From Sycon ciliatum (Eukaryota > Porifera > Calcarea > Leucosolenida > Sycettidae), in contig NC_088649.1 of NCBI RefSeq assembly GCF_964019385.1, positions 15,522,647-15,586,646 of the forward strand: a DNA stretch of 64,000 bases. The letters run 5' to 3'. Position numbers and translations under genes: made by a program. Shown piece by piece: positions 1 through 64,000 of this stretch (positions within the stretch are counted from its first letter, which is position 1; each line of letters starts with the position of its first letter). The notes under the pieces were generated by a model. That model was not told the DNA's origin, made no database searches, and saw only the letters and a program-made list of their open reading frames with translations.

Positions 1-353
1 ATCATAATCACAGGATTTTTTCGTTTCTGACCAGGCCCTTAGCAAAAAACGTTATGTTGTAATGGTATTACCGCAAGCGGGAAAATACCGGGATCTGGGT
101 TAGACCTTTAGCAAGATGCACGCTATTTTTAGTATGCTGTTGCCACGACAATAGCTTTTATTCCCGTAGCTATGCAGAAGACGTTACTTCAGTAACGTCT
201 GGCGCTAGCCAGGGTCCACACAGCTTTAATTTGGTATTTGTGTGTGTGTTTGTTTGTTTGTTTGTTTGTGTCACGCCTGGCGCTATCCGTATCTGACGGC
301 AAAAAAGCATAATTATGATGTTATAATTTTTTCAATTCTCCTATTTTTTTTTA
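1..353. other. No gene recognised; upstream intron or flank
   Basis: This stretch contains a short GT/TTTG-rich run near 238-268. No exon-like Cys pattern or convincing splice pair is seen. It probably belongs to the intron upstream of the first recognised exon. Confidence 0.4.
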
Positions 354-745
354 GGCATATCCTGGGATTCGAACCCGCACTATCCCCCTACATGCAATCC
401 CCCATACACTTCGCATTCATACCCATTCTTCCAAGTTGCTTCACGTTATTATCTTGCGTTTGAAAGCCCTATTTGAATATTGCGCGTGCGGGCAGCTGTA
501 TGTGGCCAGCTGTGTTTGATGGTACGGTACGGGAGACGTCGTATTACCCTCGATCTTACCTGTCCCGTACCTATCCCCTACCGTAGCGTGCCATCAAAGA
601 CGGCTGGCCACAATGCATATTCAAATAGGTCTTTCAAATGCAAGATCACAATGTGAAACAACTTGGAAGAATTAGTATGTATGCGAAGTGTATCGGGGGA
701 TGCATGCAGGGCACGCGATAGTGCGGGTTCGAATCCCAGGTTATG
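354..745. repeat. Fold-back (inverted-repeat) element with tRNA-type B box
   Basis: Two arms of about 180 bp (roughly 354-545 and 570-745) are reverse complements with scattered mismatches. Each arm carries a GGGTTCGAATCCC motif (reverse complement in the left arm), which matches the internal B-box promoter of tRNA genes. This suggests a head-to-head pair of tRNA-derived SINE-like units, or a fold-back transposon that captured one. No complete tRNA cloverleaf is seen. Confidence 0.7.
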
Positions 746-759
746 TCTTAAAAAATGGA

Positions 760-1979
760 TTTTTTTTTAAAACATTAGGCCACAGCGTACGAACATTCAA
801 AGTTCTCACGAACATCCCTATGCTTTTTTTTGTCTAGGTCATCAAGGCAAAAAAGCATAGCGTAGGGCCCTGAGCTTCCAAGCTCTCTCGTTTCGCGCGC
901 GCGCGCGCGTGGTACAACCATTTATGTCATCATATACGTGATACAAGGTGAAATGGGTACAGACTATGCAACATTTGGCCAAAAAGCATACCGTTTGTCA
1001 CAGCGACAAATCAGCCTCCATAACGTTTTAAGGTTGCAGCTTCAGCGCTATTTGGGTGATGAAGGTGCGAGTATCGTAAAAATACCGTTATTTGATAAGG
1101 GTGTCTATTCCCAATCCATCAATCCATCAAGGGTAAGTAAGCGGTCACGTGCTCTTGCGTACACCAGTCACCTGTTTGCCATGCCTGCAGGCTACGCCGT
1201 TGACAGCGTTCCTGTCACTCGAGTTGCACCTTTGAACCTTTAATTTGAACCTTGGTGTGAAAGCTGTAGCATGCACTGGCCCTGCATGCATGGTGACCAT
1301 ATGACTCGTGTACGAGTACGCATGAACACGTGACCGCTTGCTTGCATTTTCTCTGTGTCAGCTGCTCGGTCATTTTGTGTGGTCAAATTTCACTATATTC
1401 ATTCGTAGATATCAAGGGTTAATCTTTTGAATACAAATTATTTCTGTTATGAGCTGGGACGGGTTGACCAATTTCCTTTCAGGATACATTGAAACATGTC
1501 CAGAGAAGTAGGAGCATTGACACACGCGTGACAGGGTGCTGTATATGCACGTTCTGAGAGGAGGGGTATAGGGTGGGTTTGAGTTGTAAATATCGATACT
1601 TACGGCCGGCCCCTAATGGGCCATTCACACTACGCCCAGAACGTGGCGTACGTGACGTTTTCGTCCGGATAGTCATGACAACATGGAACGTGGCGGGAAA
1701 ATCGTACCTCTGGTACGAAATCGTAGACGACGTATCCAGACTCCTGTACCGAGTTTTGTTCTGTCGTTCCCAGCAGTTTGTGTCCAAAAGAAGCTGAACA
1801 CGCAGCTGTTTGAGCAGCATGTTAGTGCCTGTGTGAATGCACCTGCATGAAAACGACGTATGCCAGAACGTCGTGCTCCAAAACGTCACGCGTATTGTAA
1901 CGTAGTATGAGTAGCCTATAACATACCATCATTTCCTCTGTCTCACGTCTTGTTTGTGCGTATGCGATGGCTGATGCAG
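760..1979. other. Intron sequence without recognised gene
   Basis: No domain-like ORF is found. A 101-codon ORF at 938-1243 lacks recognisable features. Positions 1617-1900 contain imperfect inverted segments rich in ACGT and CGTC words (a GGCCATTCACAC segment near 1619 and GTGTGAATG near 1828), resembling a decayed inverted-repeat element. The type-1 EGF exon follows at 1980. Confidence 0.4.
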
Positions 1980-56549
<54,570 letters not shown>

Positions 56550-57133
56550 TTGTAACTAGATACTCATAAACCGGAGGGAATACTACCGACAGGACTAACC
56601 TGGTGCCCTTCCACTTACCCACCCATCTTCCATGGCATCCACAATTCGGTCCAGGAAACTCGACAGAGCGTTTCCAGGACGTGAGGAGCCTGGCTAACCA
56701 AGTGTGTTTCCAGTCCTGATAATTTCCTCCCATTGTAAATTTCAAATCTGCAATTTCAGATCAGTGAAAATCTGAGGCAGACTGATATCCCATAACCCGC
56801 TACGGCTGAGTAATTATGTCGTATTTTAATTAGTAATTATGCATCTATTATTTGCAAGATGATGAGGGCAATAATAGATTGATCCCGACATAGCATACCT
56901 TAACTGGTTTAGCTTTGTTGTTGTGTATTGTACTAGCACATAGTATATACATAAGTCGTCTACATTACTTCTCTATAAACAGATGTTTTCAGTTGTTACG
57001 TTTAATGTGTTCCCCAAGTTCTTTGACTGAGAATCTGGCAGTTTGCGTTCAAGTCGTTTGGCTTCAGATTTTTCTTCTTTCATTTCTAACTCTTGTTTCA
57101 AGTTGAGGAAAAAGTTCTAAATCCTTGGACTTA
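56550..57133. other. Sequence after the gene, nothing recognised
   Basis: This may hold the 3' UTR. Words near 56980-57125 (CCCCAAGTT, TTCAAGTTGAGGAAAAAGTTC) also occur near 25740-25850, so a dispersed repeat is shared with that intron. Confidence 0.4.
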
Positions 57134-57375
57134 AGCTGTGTTCACAACTGGTGTGTGCGCGCGTGAAACCACGCGTTTGCGCGTATTTTTGCTGGCTTTT
57201 GGTGCGCCATGCGTACGTAAACGCGCCCAAATGGAAATTCCAGCATGTTGGAATTTGCAGCGCGTATCAGGTGCGTACCAGCCTGCATGCCATTCACTTT
57301 GATTGGCGGGGTCAACAAATTAGTACTCGAAGGTGTCGCACCCGCTAAATACGACACAGATTGCTGTTTTTAACA
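57134..57375. mobile_element. Truncated MITE related to 36326-36639
   Basis: Starts after a TTA with AGCTGTGTTCACAACTGG and runs opposite to the 36-kb copy. About 80 bp of its far end is missing at the junction with the MITE at 57384. Confidence 0.75.
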
Positions 57376-57383
57376 AAGCTTAG

Positions 57384-57615
57384 CAAAAGTACATAGCCCC
57401 CCAGAGTGTGCAACGCCTAATCCAGCTCTGCATAGGGTCTTGGTCGAGCGTAATCGGATCTTTGTGTCACAAGACCGTACACATCTGAGGGGGGCCCAGG
57501 GAGCCTTCGGGGCTCGCGGATAAAAAACAACCCTATATGTACCCTGCTACGAGACCGGCCTTGCTGTTTGAGCCGGTGTGGAGCGTACTCTACGCATGAC
57601 ATCAGAAGATCAGGC
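57384..57615. mobile_element. CAAGAG-family MITE lacking its right end
   Basis: Left terminus CAAAAGTACATAGCCCCC and typical interior (GGTCTTGGTCGAGCG) are present, but it stops near CAGAAGATCAGGCTTTGCAC with no inverted terminus. Confidence 0.65.
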
Positions 57616-58014
57616 TTTGCACTAGTGCTGACCCGAATTTGCTAGCAATTCTTCTAGCAAAATATCGAAGAATTTTGAAAGGGAATTTGCTGGCAAAATG
57701 GAGCAAAATATCGGTGTGTTCGCTGGGAATTGGGAGATTTTACACATATACGGTGCACATGACTCATTTCGGCACAATTTTACCAACACGTGACTCACTT
57801 TTTCTCATTTTTGCCAACACGTAACCCACTTTCGGTCAGTTTTCTCACACGTGACACAAATTTTGGAGCAAAAAGGGAGCAAAATATCGAGTGGCCTAGC
57901 AAAATGAAAGCAAAATTTCGACGATGCACGAGCAAAATTATGCCGCAAAATATCGAGATTCAGCTGGCAAATTCGGGTCAGCACTACTTTGCACACTGTG
58001 CGGTACTACTTCTA

Positions 58015-58281
58015 GCAAGAGTACATAACCCCCCAGAGTGTGCAACGCCTGGGTCTTGGTCGAGCGGAATCGGATCTTTGCGTCATAATACCGTACACAT
58101 CTGAGGGGAACCCGGGGAGTCGCGGGTGCTCTTGGATCAAAAACAATGGTACCCTGCCTCGAGACCGGCCTTGCGCTGGTGTGGAGTGTACGCATGACAT
58201 CAGAAGATCCGATTCCGCTCGACCAAGACCCTATGCAGAGCTGGATCGGCGTTGCACACTCTGGGGGGTTATGTACTCTTG
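58015..58281. mobile_element. CAAGAGTAC-family MITE
   Basis: Both termini are intact; the interior is an extended inverted repeat built on GGTCTTGGTCGAGCGGAATC and complement. Flanks CTTCTAG/CTTATAC agree only at 5/7. Confidence 0.82.
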
Positions 58282-58320
58282 CTTATACTTTTTTAGTGCA
58301 TGGCAGGGAGGGCCTTATTG

Positions 58321-58454
58321 GTTAGTGCATGGCAGGGGCTAGGGAGGGCCTTATGGCTTGTTAGTGCCCGACAGGTTAGCCTGAGGGCCGTAGGCCCGAG
58401 GGCTAACCTGAAGGGCACAAACAAGCCATAAGACCCTCCCTGCCATGCACTAAC
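58321..58454. repeat. Long palindrome, GGCCTTATGGC family
   Basis: Starts GTTAGTGCATGGCAGGG and ends with its complement; the inner hairpin contains GGTTAGCCTGAGGGCC, shared with the palindromes at 28416 and 59290. Confidence 0.85.
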
Positions 58455-58777
58455 TATTTTAGAACGAGGTTACATGCATTATCTCACTTCCATTATGCTT
58501 GTGTACCACTATATTGGGTAGTTTTGTGGTTTGTGTGCAGAGAGACTTGGTGTGGTATGAAAGATTATTTTCTTCTGGTAAGTTAAAGTGGTGCTGAGTT
58601 ACCAAAGTAGAATGGAAGCAAATGAAATGCTGGGCTCTTATTGCGAGCTTCATTCTTATTCATATACATGTATGTAGCTTGTGGAGCTAATTAGGGGCTT
58701 TGAGAGCCCCTTGTCGATAACTCTAATGACTTTGATCCTCGCTTTTTATAGGTTTCCGCAAGCTGTTGACAAAGAAA

Positions 58778-59575
58778 ATTCGTACAGATGAAAGAATACG
58801 GGAGGCAAAAACCGTACACACTTCTGAATTGCGTAGCTTTTAGTAGTACACCGTACACGTTATGCAGAGTTCATTATCTGCACCGTTTTTTTTTTTTCTT
58901 TTTTTCACGGAAAACTGAGCCTCTTGTACGGGCAAAATAACACTTTTTGTGAAGAATCAACACACAAAAAAACGAATCATCAGATACAGTATTTACAGAG
59001 TCTGTCACTCAGTAGGATCACTGCACTGTGCAGGTTCACTGGATGCGTGCCTCCGCCGCCACTAGCACAGCAGGGGACTCAGGCATTATCTGCACCGTAC
59101 TATTATGCATACAGGGAGTTGTACGCACCAGTTTAGAGTATCTTCAGCGGGCTTTAAACTATTCCAAGGCCCTCGACGCGTCATCAAGAGTAGTAAAATA
59201 ACGATTGAGCGGGCTTTAAACTCTGATAAGGCCCTTGGCGGGAATGTCGCTGATTGGTCGTTTCCTGGACAACGAGACAGACCTCGTTCTAAGGCTTGTT
59301 AGTGCCCGACAGGTTAGCCTGAGGGCCGTAGCCCCGAGGGCTACCCTGAAGGGCACAAACAAGCCATAAGACCCTCCCTGTCGAGGGCCTTGGATTAGTT
59401 TAAAGCCCGCTGAATATACTCTAAACTGGTGCGTACAATTCCCTGTATGAATTATAGTACTGTGCAGAAAATGAACTCTGCATAAAATGTACGGTGTACT
59501 ACTAAAAGCTACGCATTTCAGAAGTGTGTACGGTTTTTGCCTCCCGTATTCTTTCATCTAAACGAATTTTTTTTG
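58778..59575. repeat. Large inverted repeat interrupted by a retroelement insertion
   Basis: The left arm (58778-58887 plus 59089-59180) pairs with the right arm (59382-59575), including CCGTACACACTTCTGAA and AAACTGGTGCGTAC segments. The centre holds the third palindrome of the GGCCTTATGGC group (59290-59372). The left arm is split by the insertion at 58888-59087. Confidence 0.82.
58888..59087 (-). mobile_element. 5'-truncated retroelement 3' end with 14-bp target duplication
   Basis: A T-rich run (3' tail on the minus strand) is followed by about 170 bp nearly identical to 59578-59762. CATTATCTGCACCG is present at both sides (ending at 58887 and again at 59087-59100). This layout is expected for a truncated LINE-type insertion. 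Confidence 0.8.
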
Positions 59576-60209
59576 TCACACGGAAAACTGAGCCTCTTGT
59601 ACGGGCAAAATAACACATTTTGTGAAGAATCAACACATATATAAAAACGAATCATCATTATACAGTATTTACAGAGTCTGTCACTCAGTAGGATCACTGC
59701 ACTGTGCAGGTTCACTGGATGCGTGCCTCCGCCGCCACTAGCACAGCAGGGGACTCAGGCATGGCAGGAGCAAACATGCTCCTTGAGCCACGCAGGCACA
59801 TAGCACCACAACGCACCAGGGCAAACCCAAGGCGGCAGCGCAGCAAGGAGATAACCTGCCCGTATGACTCCTTACTCTTCTCAGCCAGGAGAGAGGCGAT
59901 CCGCGTGAAAAGAGCATTGGCATGCTTGCCATAGCCACCAGAGGCAGAGAGCACAACGGGCACGAAGGAGGCATGCTCAACTTCACGTACTCGCTCCTCG
60001 TACTTCCGGCGCTTTTCCTGTTCATGGCGTCTGTAGCTAGCAGCGAGGGAGGTGGCACGATTCGAAGACGCAAAAGGGTTGAACACCCGTACATCAATAA
60101 AGATGCGCTCGAATCGGCCTGTAGTGGAATGATGGCAAAGCCCCTGTGACCCAACCCAAGCGGCCACACCACCAAGACGTTTTATGCTATTGGGTATCAT
60201 TCATGGCTA
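59571..60209 (-). mobile_element. Retroelement fragment (3' part)
   Basis: It includes the same 3' sequence as 58888-59087 plus a longer coding part upstream on the minus strand. The far boundary near 60209 is approximate. Confidence 0.65.
59712..60200 (-). pseudogene. Retroelement protein C-terminal domain fragment
   Basis: The minus-strand frame of 162 residues contains FIDVRVFNPFASSNR, RRHEQEKRRKYEERV, REVEHASFVPVVLSASGG and MCLRGSRS. I recall this FDVRV...EHxSFxP...RGSRS pattern as a C-terminal domain common in retroelement proteins of marine invertebrates, possibly of restriction-endonuclease-like type. The upstream reverse transcriptase is missing here, so it is a truncated copy. Family assignment is from memory only. 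Confidence 0.5.
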
Positions 60210-60473
60210 GACCTAACACTGTATGCACGTGACATGTCGCCAAGTTATTGTTCTAACCAGAGGAGTAATTGTCACCTTCAGCAGCATGGATCTAAGAGTA
60301 AGACTAAGACTGTATTCATCATCACACCTCCACCAGGTGACAAGTCTCTTTACGAGCAAGGACCGGAATACACTCGAAACGCTGTGAAAGGAAAAACTTA
60401 TAGCATTTAGGATACAACCTAGAATAATAGAACCACAGAACAAATGAACTACTGCACACCATCAGCTCCACAC
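60210..60473. other. Possible LTR region of the adjacent Ty3/Gypsy-like element
   Basis: The stretch directly downstream of the pol stop (minus strand) has no gene. A TTGGCGACATGTCACG word near 60228-60243 (minus) resembles primer-binding-site sequences of some Gypsy elements, but without the other LTR in the window no LTR can be defined. Confidence 0.3.
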
Positions 60474-63400
60474 TCACGGAGCATACCTCCTTGGGGCTCT
60501 CAATGTATCTCGATTCCGGAGGCTTCGTCCAACTGGCTGATCATCTTCAGCAATCGGCAGGTCAAAGGCAATGGGCAGTTCGCCATTGCTGCTAGAACTG
60601 GCCTCCACCTGGTCGACTTCCGTTGACTCTGACTCAGCCTCGCCTGGATCCATCTTCAACAGATCAACATTCACGATCTTCGTGCCACCGCGACCGTGCG
60701 CAACGACGACCGTTGAGGATGCCACCACTGCCTCGACCACCCAACCACGCTCGTAGGGAGGCTGGCGCTTCTGCCGTCGGTCCTGGCGTCGCAACAGTAC
60801 TGGATCTCCGGGCTGATAGGGACAGGCGACACGAGATCTCGATTCATCGATGGAGTCAGCTTGCGATAACTGGCCGTCTAAATAATCCCACACCCGGGCC
60901 GTCTGCATCTTCAGCTTGTCCACCCAAGCGCTCTCAGATAGCTCGCTGCCGGACTTCTCCACCACCAGGCGCTTCGGCTTCCAGCCATACATCGCCTCGG
61001 CCGGGCTGATTCGAGTGACACTATGCGGGCGTACACGGTACTTGAATAGCAGCAGATCAAGAGCCGCTTTCCAATCATCCTCTTCCTCCAACACCTTCCG
61101 AATCAAAGTGAGGAGCGTAGGATTGAACCTCTCTACCGTGCCTTGACTCTGCGGGTGACGAACTGCACCATGCTGCACTCGAACTCCAAACGCCGCAAAC
61201 AAAGCCGACATGATAGCGTTGACAAACTCGGTGCCGTTGTCGCAGCGCACAATCTCTGGTGGGCCCCACCGGGCACAGATGGACAGAAAGGCATCAGCAA
61301 CACTTCGTGCATCGTGCCGGGGCAACGGAACGACTTCAGTCCATTTGGTAAATGCGTCCACACACACCAGGACGCAGTGGAACCTGCCATCACGACTGCC
61401 GCCGAGCTCCATGGTGTCGATGAACACGGTGTTCCACGGACCAGATGGCATGGCAGACCTCGTAGCTGGAACACTCTCGCCACGCTGCGGACTGGCAACA
61501 GCACAGGCCTGACACTTGCCAACAAAGTCCTGGCTCTTTGCTGCCATTGAGGGAAAGAAGCACCGGCATTGCAGAAACCGCCAGGTTCCCTCCCAACCGG
61601 CGTGTCCAGTCTGAAGATGGGCTGCGCGCAACACTCTCTCCTCCAGAGACTCTGGGACTACTGGAACGACTTCTTCTTCACCAGTCGGCACCTTGAAGCT
61701 CCTCATCAGGACACCGTCGGCAACACAGAGTTGATTCTGGATCTTCTTGTAGCCAGCAGCGACAACTTCCTGTTCAGCTGTCTTCGCTGCAATCACCGCT
61801 GTGATGGCCGCATCACTTTCCTGTTCGCTGGCTATCTCTTGGAGCGACACAGGGCCAAGAGCAGATGGATCGATGCAGGCACCAGACACGCCGACGTCAA
61901 ACTCGCCGACGCCTGACTGACCTTTCCAGTACTGGACGAGCTTCTCAGGAACTCTAGTCAGCTCGTCTGCCTTGTTGCTGGCAGATGGAACCCACTCCAG
62001 ATCAACGCTGAGGTCAGCCGCTTTGATCAAGTCATCGATGATTTGGAGTCGCCGGTGAACCACCACCTTGTTCAGCCCACTGACTTTGATTCGCTTCAAG
62101 TGGCCGAAAAGCGAGCTCAGCCAGCCATAAACGGTCTTGGAGTCGGTCAAGACCTTCACCTTGCGCACATTCCACTCAACCGCCAAACTCAGGCCCTTGA
62201 TGACCGCCTCGAGCTCTGATAGGTTGATGTGGCGAGTGTCGTTCTTCAGTCTCAGCCAGCATTGGTCCTCTACCACTCGGCCGTCGACTTCCAGGGCCAC
62301 GCCATAGGCGATACTCGAGGCATCACACCAGATCTTCCAGGAGTGTTCCTCGCCGCTTGGAACGCTCCAAGCACCATGAACTGGGTCTTCCTTCAGCACC
62401 CGAGCCATGACGTCACGACACAACACCTGCAACTCTTCTGGAACCGGCTCATCCCATGCATCAGTCAGACAGGCCAAACGACGGAGCCAGCTTGACATCG
62501 GCCGCAGCCAGCGACACACAGGATAATGCGCCGTCAGGGCGCCACACCAGCGAAAGATGCTACGCTTCGTCAGCACAGCAGGAATATCAATGGATGTCGG
62601 GTCACGACGATCCCATCGCAGCTGGTCTCCCTCAGCATCAATCTTCAGGCCAAGCACGCACGCCTCCTCAAGCTTCACAGGCGGCTTCGTTGGTAGACCA
62701 TACCGTTGCAGAGAGGCAGCCAGCTCCTTGGTCTGATGGCGTGGTGTCAGGATGTCATCCACATAGTTGTCAGTTGCCGGAAAGTCCTTCGTAACCCACC
62801 GGACAATAGCATCCATGACTTTTGGTGCGATTGAAAGGCCGAACCCCATGCGCTGCATGACAAACTTCTGACCTTTCCAAGCCACCACCTGAAACCGCTG
62901 CAAGGCAGGCTGTACACGCACGTTCAGGAAGGCCTTCCGAATATCCAGGATATCCATAGCATCGCCGCACTGGCGCCATTTCCGAAGCTTCTCTTCACAT
63001 GCTGGTGCATCCAGGCCCGGATGAGACACAATGAGACTGTTCAGCGCGCGATAATCCAGACAGGGGCGGACCGGAGTGGACACTTTGTGCTCTTGACACA
63101 CTGCCAGCAGAGGCAAAACACCGCCAATCTCGCCGTGCGAGCCTTCGTCATAAGGAACTAGCCATCCTTGATCAATCCAATTTTGGACCTCGGTGACGAA
63201 CTTCACCTCCTGATCATCCGATAATCCTTGGCGGGAATACTCGCCGATGCCTGTACCGATAGGTGAACTTGGAGCAGCTCCGTCGCACCATTTCCAAGTG
63301 ACTTCCCAGAAGCCTTTCTCGGGGTCGAACATCACTTCACAGTCACTCATCTCCAACGTGACCTTGTCTCCATCCTGTCGGACCTGAACGTGGCGTGGCA

Positions 63401-64000
63401 AGTGCTCTTCATTGCTGATCTTACTCTCGACTGCAGCCACGACTGGCCTCGTTCCGAACACAGCACCAGTTAGCTGGCCGTCACTCTCTGAATACTCCAG
63501 AGCAACACCACCGGCCGATGAGATCACGTCAAGACCAATCAGCATGTCAGAGCGAACCACGTCCAGAGAATCAACTACCAGAAACTTGGCCTTGATTTTC
63601 GGCAGGTACACATTGTTGTCATCACGGGAGACAGTCAGCTCCACAGTGCCAGTGATATCGAGTGAGTTGCCGTTAATAGCCGTGATCATGTCCTCACCCG
63701 ACGGCTTGCAGACAGGCACAGACAGTGTACGCACCGCAGCAGAAGACACTAGGGAGCGACTCGAGCAAGAGTCAATGGCTGCCTTCAGCCTGGTCCGCTC
63801 TCCATTGACCGACACGAAGACTTTCGGCAGGCCACCACGACGCCTGGCAACGAGGGCAAGACATGCATCATCTTCGCACTCTGCAGCAGCGACATCTGGT
63901 GATACTGCAAATGCATTGGCACCTGCACCAGGAGTCCTGCCACTCACTTGTCCTTCGGATTTGGCCTCAGGACAGTGCCTCTTGATGTGACCAAATCGCT
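60474..64000 (-). CDS. pol: Ty3/Gypsy-like retrotransposon polyprotein (5' partial)
   Basis: The minus-strand frame is open from the window edge to a TGA at 60474. At the edge it encodes a CCHC zinc-knuckle end (RFGHIKRHCPE). Counting from 63947, a retropepsin-like domain follows (AAIDSCSSRSLV about 56-67, MLIGLDVI about 135). Next come a reverse transcriptase with YVDD at 395-398, an RNase H (CDASS about 541, SELEAV, TDSKT, SNKADELTR), and an integrase. The integrase has HHCC at about 777-815 and catalytic D844, D903 and E939 with D-35-E spacing, and a PGDPVLLRR tail. The order PR-RT-RH-IN fits Ty3/Gypsy; BEL/Pao is the alternative. The protease motif DSCS departs from the usual DTG/DSG, so activity is uncertain. 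No stops or frameshifts are seen. Confidence 0.93.
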   Translation of the reverse strand, partial: RFGHIKRHCPEAKSEGQVSGRTPGAGANAFAVSPDVAAAECEDDACLALVARRRGGLPKVFVSVNGERTRLKAAIDSCSSRSLVSSAAVRTLSVPVCKPSGEDMITAINGNSLDITGTVELTVSRDDNNVYLPKIKAKFLVVDSLDVVRSDMLIGLDVISSAGGVALEYSESDGQLTGAVFGTRPVVAAVESKISNEEHLPRHVQVRQDGDKVTLEMSDCEVMFDPEKGFWEVTWKWCDGAAPSSPIGTGIGEYSRQGLSDDQEVKFVTEVQNWIDQGWLVPYDEGSHGEIGGVLPLLAVCQEHKVSTPVRPCLDYRALNSLIVSHPGLDAPACEEKLRKWRQCGDAMDILDIRKAFLNVRVQPALQRFQVVAWKGQKFVMQRMGFGLSIAPKVMDAIVRWVTKDFPATDNYVDDILTPRHQTKELAASLQRYGLPTKPPVKLEEACVLGLKIDAEGDQLRWDRRDPTSIDIPAVLTKRSIFRWCGALTAHYPVCRWLRPMSSWLRRLACLTDAWDEPVPEELQVLCRDVMARVLKEDPVHGAWSVPSGEEHSWKIWCDASSIAYGVALEVDGRVVEDQCWLRLKNDTRHINLSELEAVIKGLSLAVEWNVRKVKVLTDSKTVYGWLSSLFGHLKRIKVSGLNKVVVHRRLQIIDDLIKAADLSVDLEWVPSASNKADELTRVPEKLVQYWKGQSGVGEFDVGVSGACIDPSALGPVSLQEIASEQESDAAITAVIAAKTAEQEVVAAGYKKIQNQLCVADGVLMRSFKVPTGEEEVVPVVPESLEERVLRAAHLQTGHAGWEGTWRFLQCRCFFPSMAAKSQDFVGKCQACAVASPQRGESVPATRSAMPSGPWNTVFIDTMELGGSRDGRFHCVLVCVDAFTKWTEVVPLPRHDARSVADAFLSICARWGPPEIVRCDNGTEFVNAIMSALFAAFGVRVQHGAVRHPQSQGTVERFNPTLLTLIRKVLEEEDDWKAALDLLLFKYRVRPHSVTRISPAEAMYGWKPKRLVVEKSGSELSESAWVDKLKMQTARVWDYLDGQLSQADSIDESRSRVACPYQPGDPVLLRRQDRRQKRQPPYERGWVVEAVVASSTVVVAHGRGGTKIVNVDLLKMDPGEAESESTEVDQVEASSSSNGELPIAFDLPIAEDDQPVGRSLRNRDTLRAPRRYAP

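Noticed and set aside
938..1243. 101-codon ORF upstream of exon 1
   Set aside because: No Cys pattern, splice sites or recognisable motif; compatible with chance.
59704..59934. Plus-strand ORF over the retroelement fragment
   Set aside because: It is a shadow of the minus-strand protein frame carrying FIDVRV and RGSRS motifs.

Overview
The window is eukaryotic and most likely from a marine invertebrate animal. It has dozens of small exons with GT-AG introns, secreted multidomain modules (EGF, C-type-lectin-like, Sushi, ADAM disintegrin and cysteine-rich), LINE, LTR and Penelope-like retroelements, and many short inverted-repeat transposons. A non-bilaterian such as a sponge would fit, but nothing here proves the phylum.

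Positions 1980-56549 on the + strand hold most of one very large gene whose 5' end lies outside the window. I resolve 42 exons. Every clear module exon begins and ends in phase 1, so all modules are symmetric and can be duplicated or lost without a frameshift. A basic cassette recurs: a six-Cys EGF (type 1), a four-Cys half-EGF (type V, with a PWVKK motif), a six-Cys EGF (type 2), C-type-lectin-like domain A, C-type-lectin-like domain B, and a second four-Cys half-EGF (type E). It appears about six times with losses and substitutions. One cassette (7858-14854) gains a calcium-binding EGF and three Sushi-type exons. The array ends with two EGFs, the C-terminal part of an ADAM disintegrin domain, a 200-N assembly gap, an ADAM cysteine-rich domain and a Ser/Thr-rich tail with a stop. 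No reprolysin catalytic motif is visible. The readable exons total about 8.4 kb, or about 2,800 residues, suggesting a secreted or extracellular adhesion or recognition protein.

Two cassettes (13981-25394 and 28926-35420) are a recent tandem segmental duplication. Comparing them exposes clean transposon insertions: a full-length two-ORF LINE (14909-19483), a 1.08-kb element with perfect inverted termini (21340-22415), a 458-bp element (31373-31830) and a 212-bp palindromic insert (31129-31340). The lectin A exon of each copy contains an in-frame 105-bp repeat whose copy number differs between them.

The introns also hold palindromic Penelope-like sequence (25972-27547), two palindromes carrying convincing hammerhead-ribozyme cores on both strands (near 25563 and 31260), a family of short inverted-repeat elements with 7-bp target duplications (about ten copies), several TTA/TAA and TA families, tRNA-derived repeats, and long micro- and minisatellites. 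Beyond the gene, 56550-64000 holds more inverted-repeat elements, a retroelement C-terminal fragment (minus) and a Ty3/Gypsy-like pol gene (minus, 60474 to the window edge).
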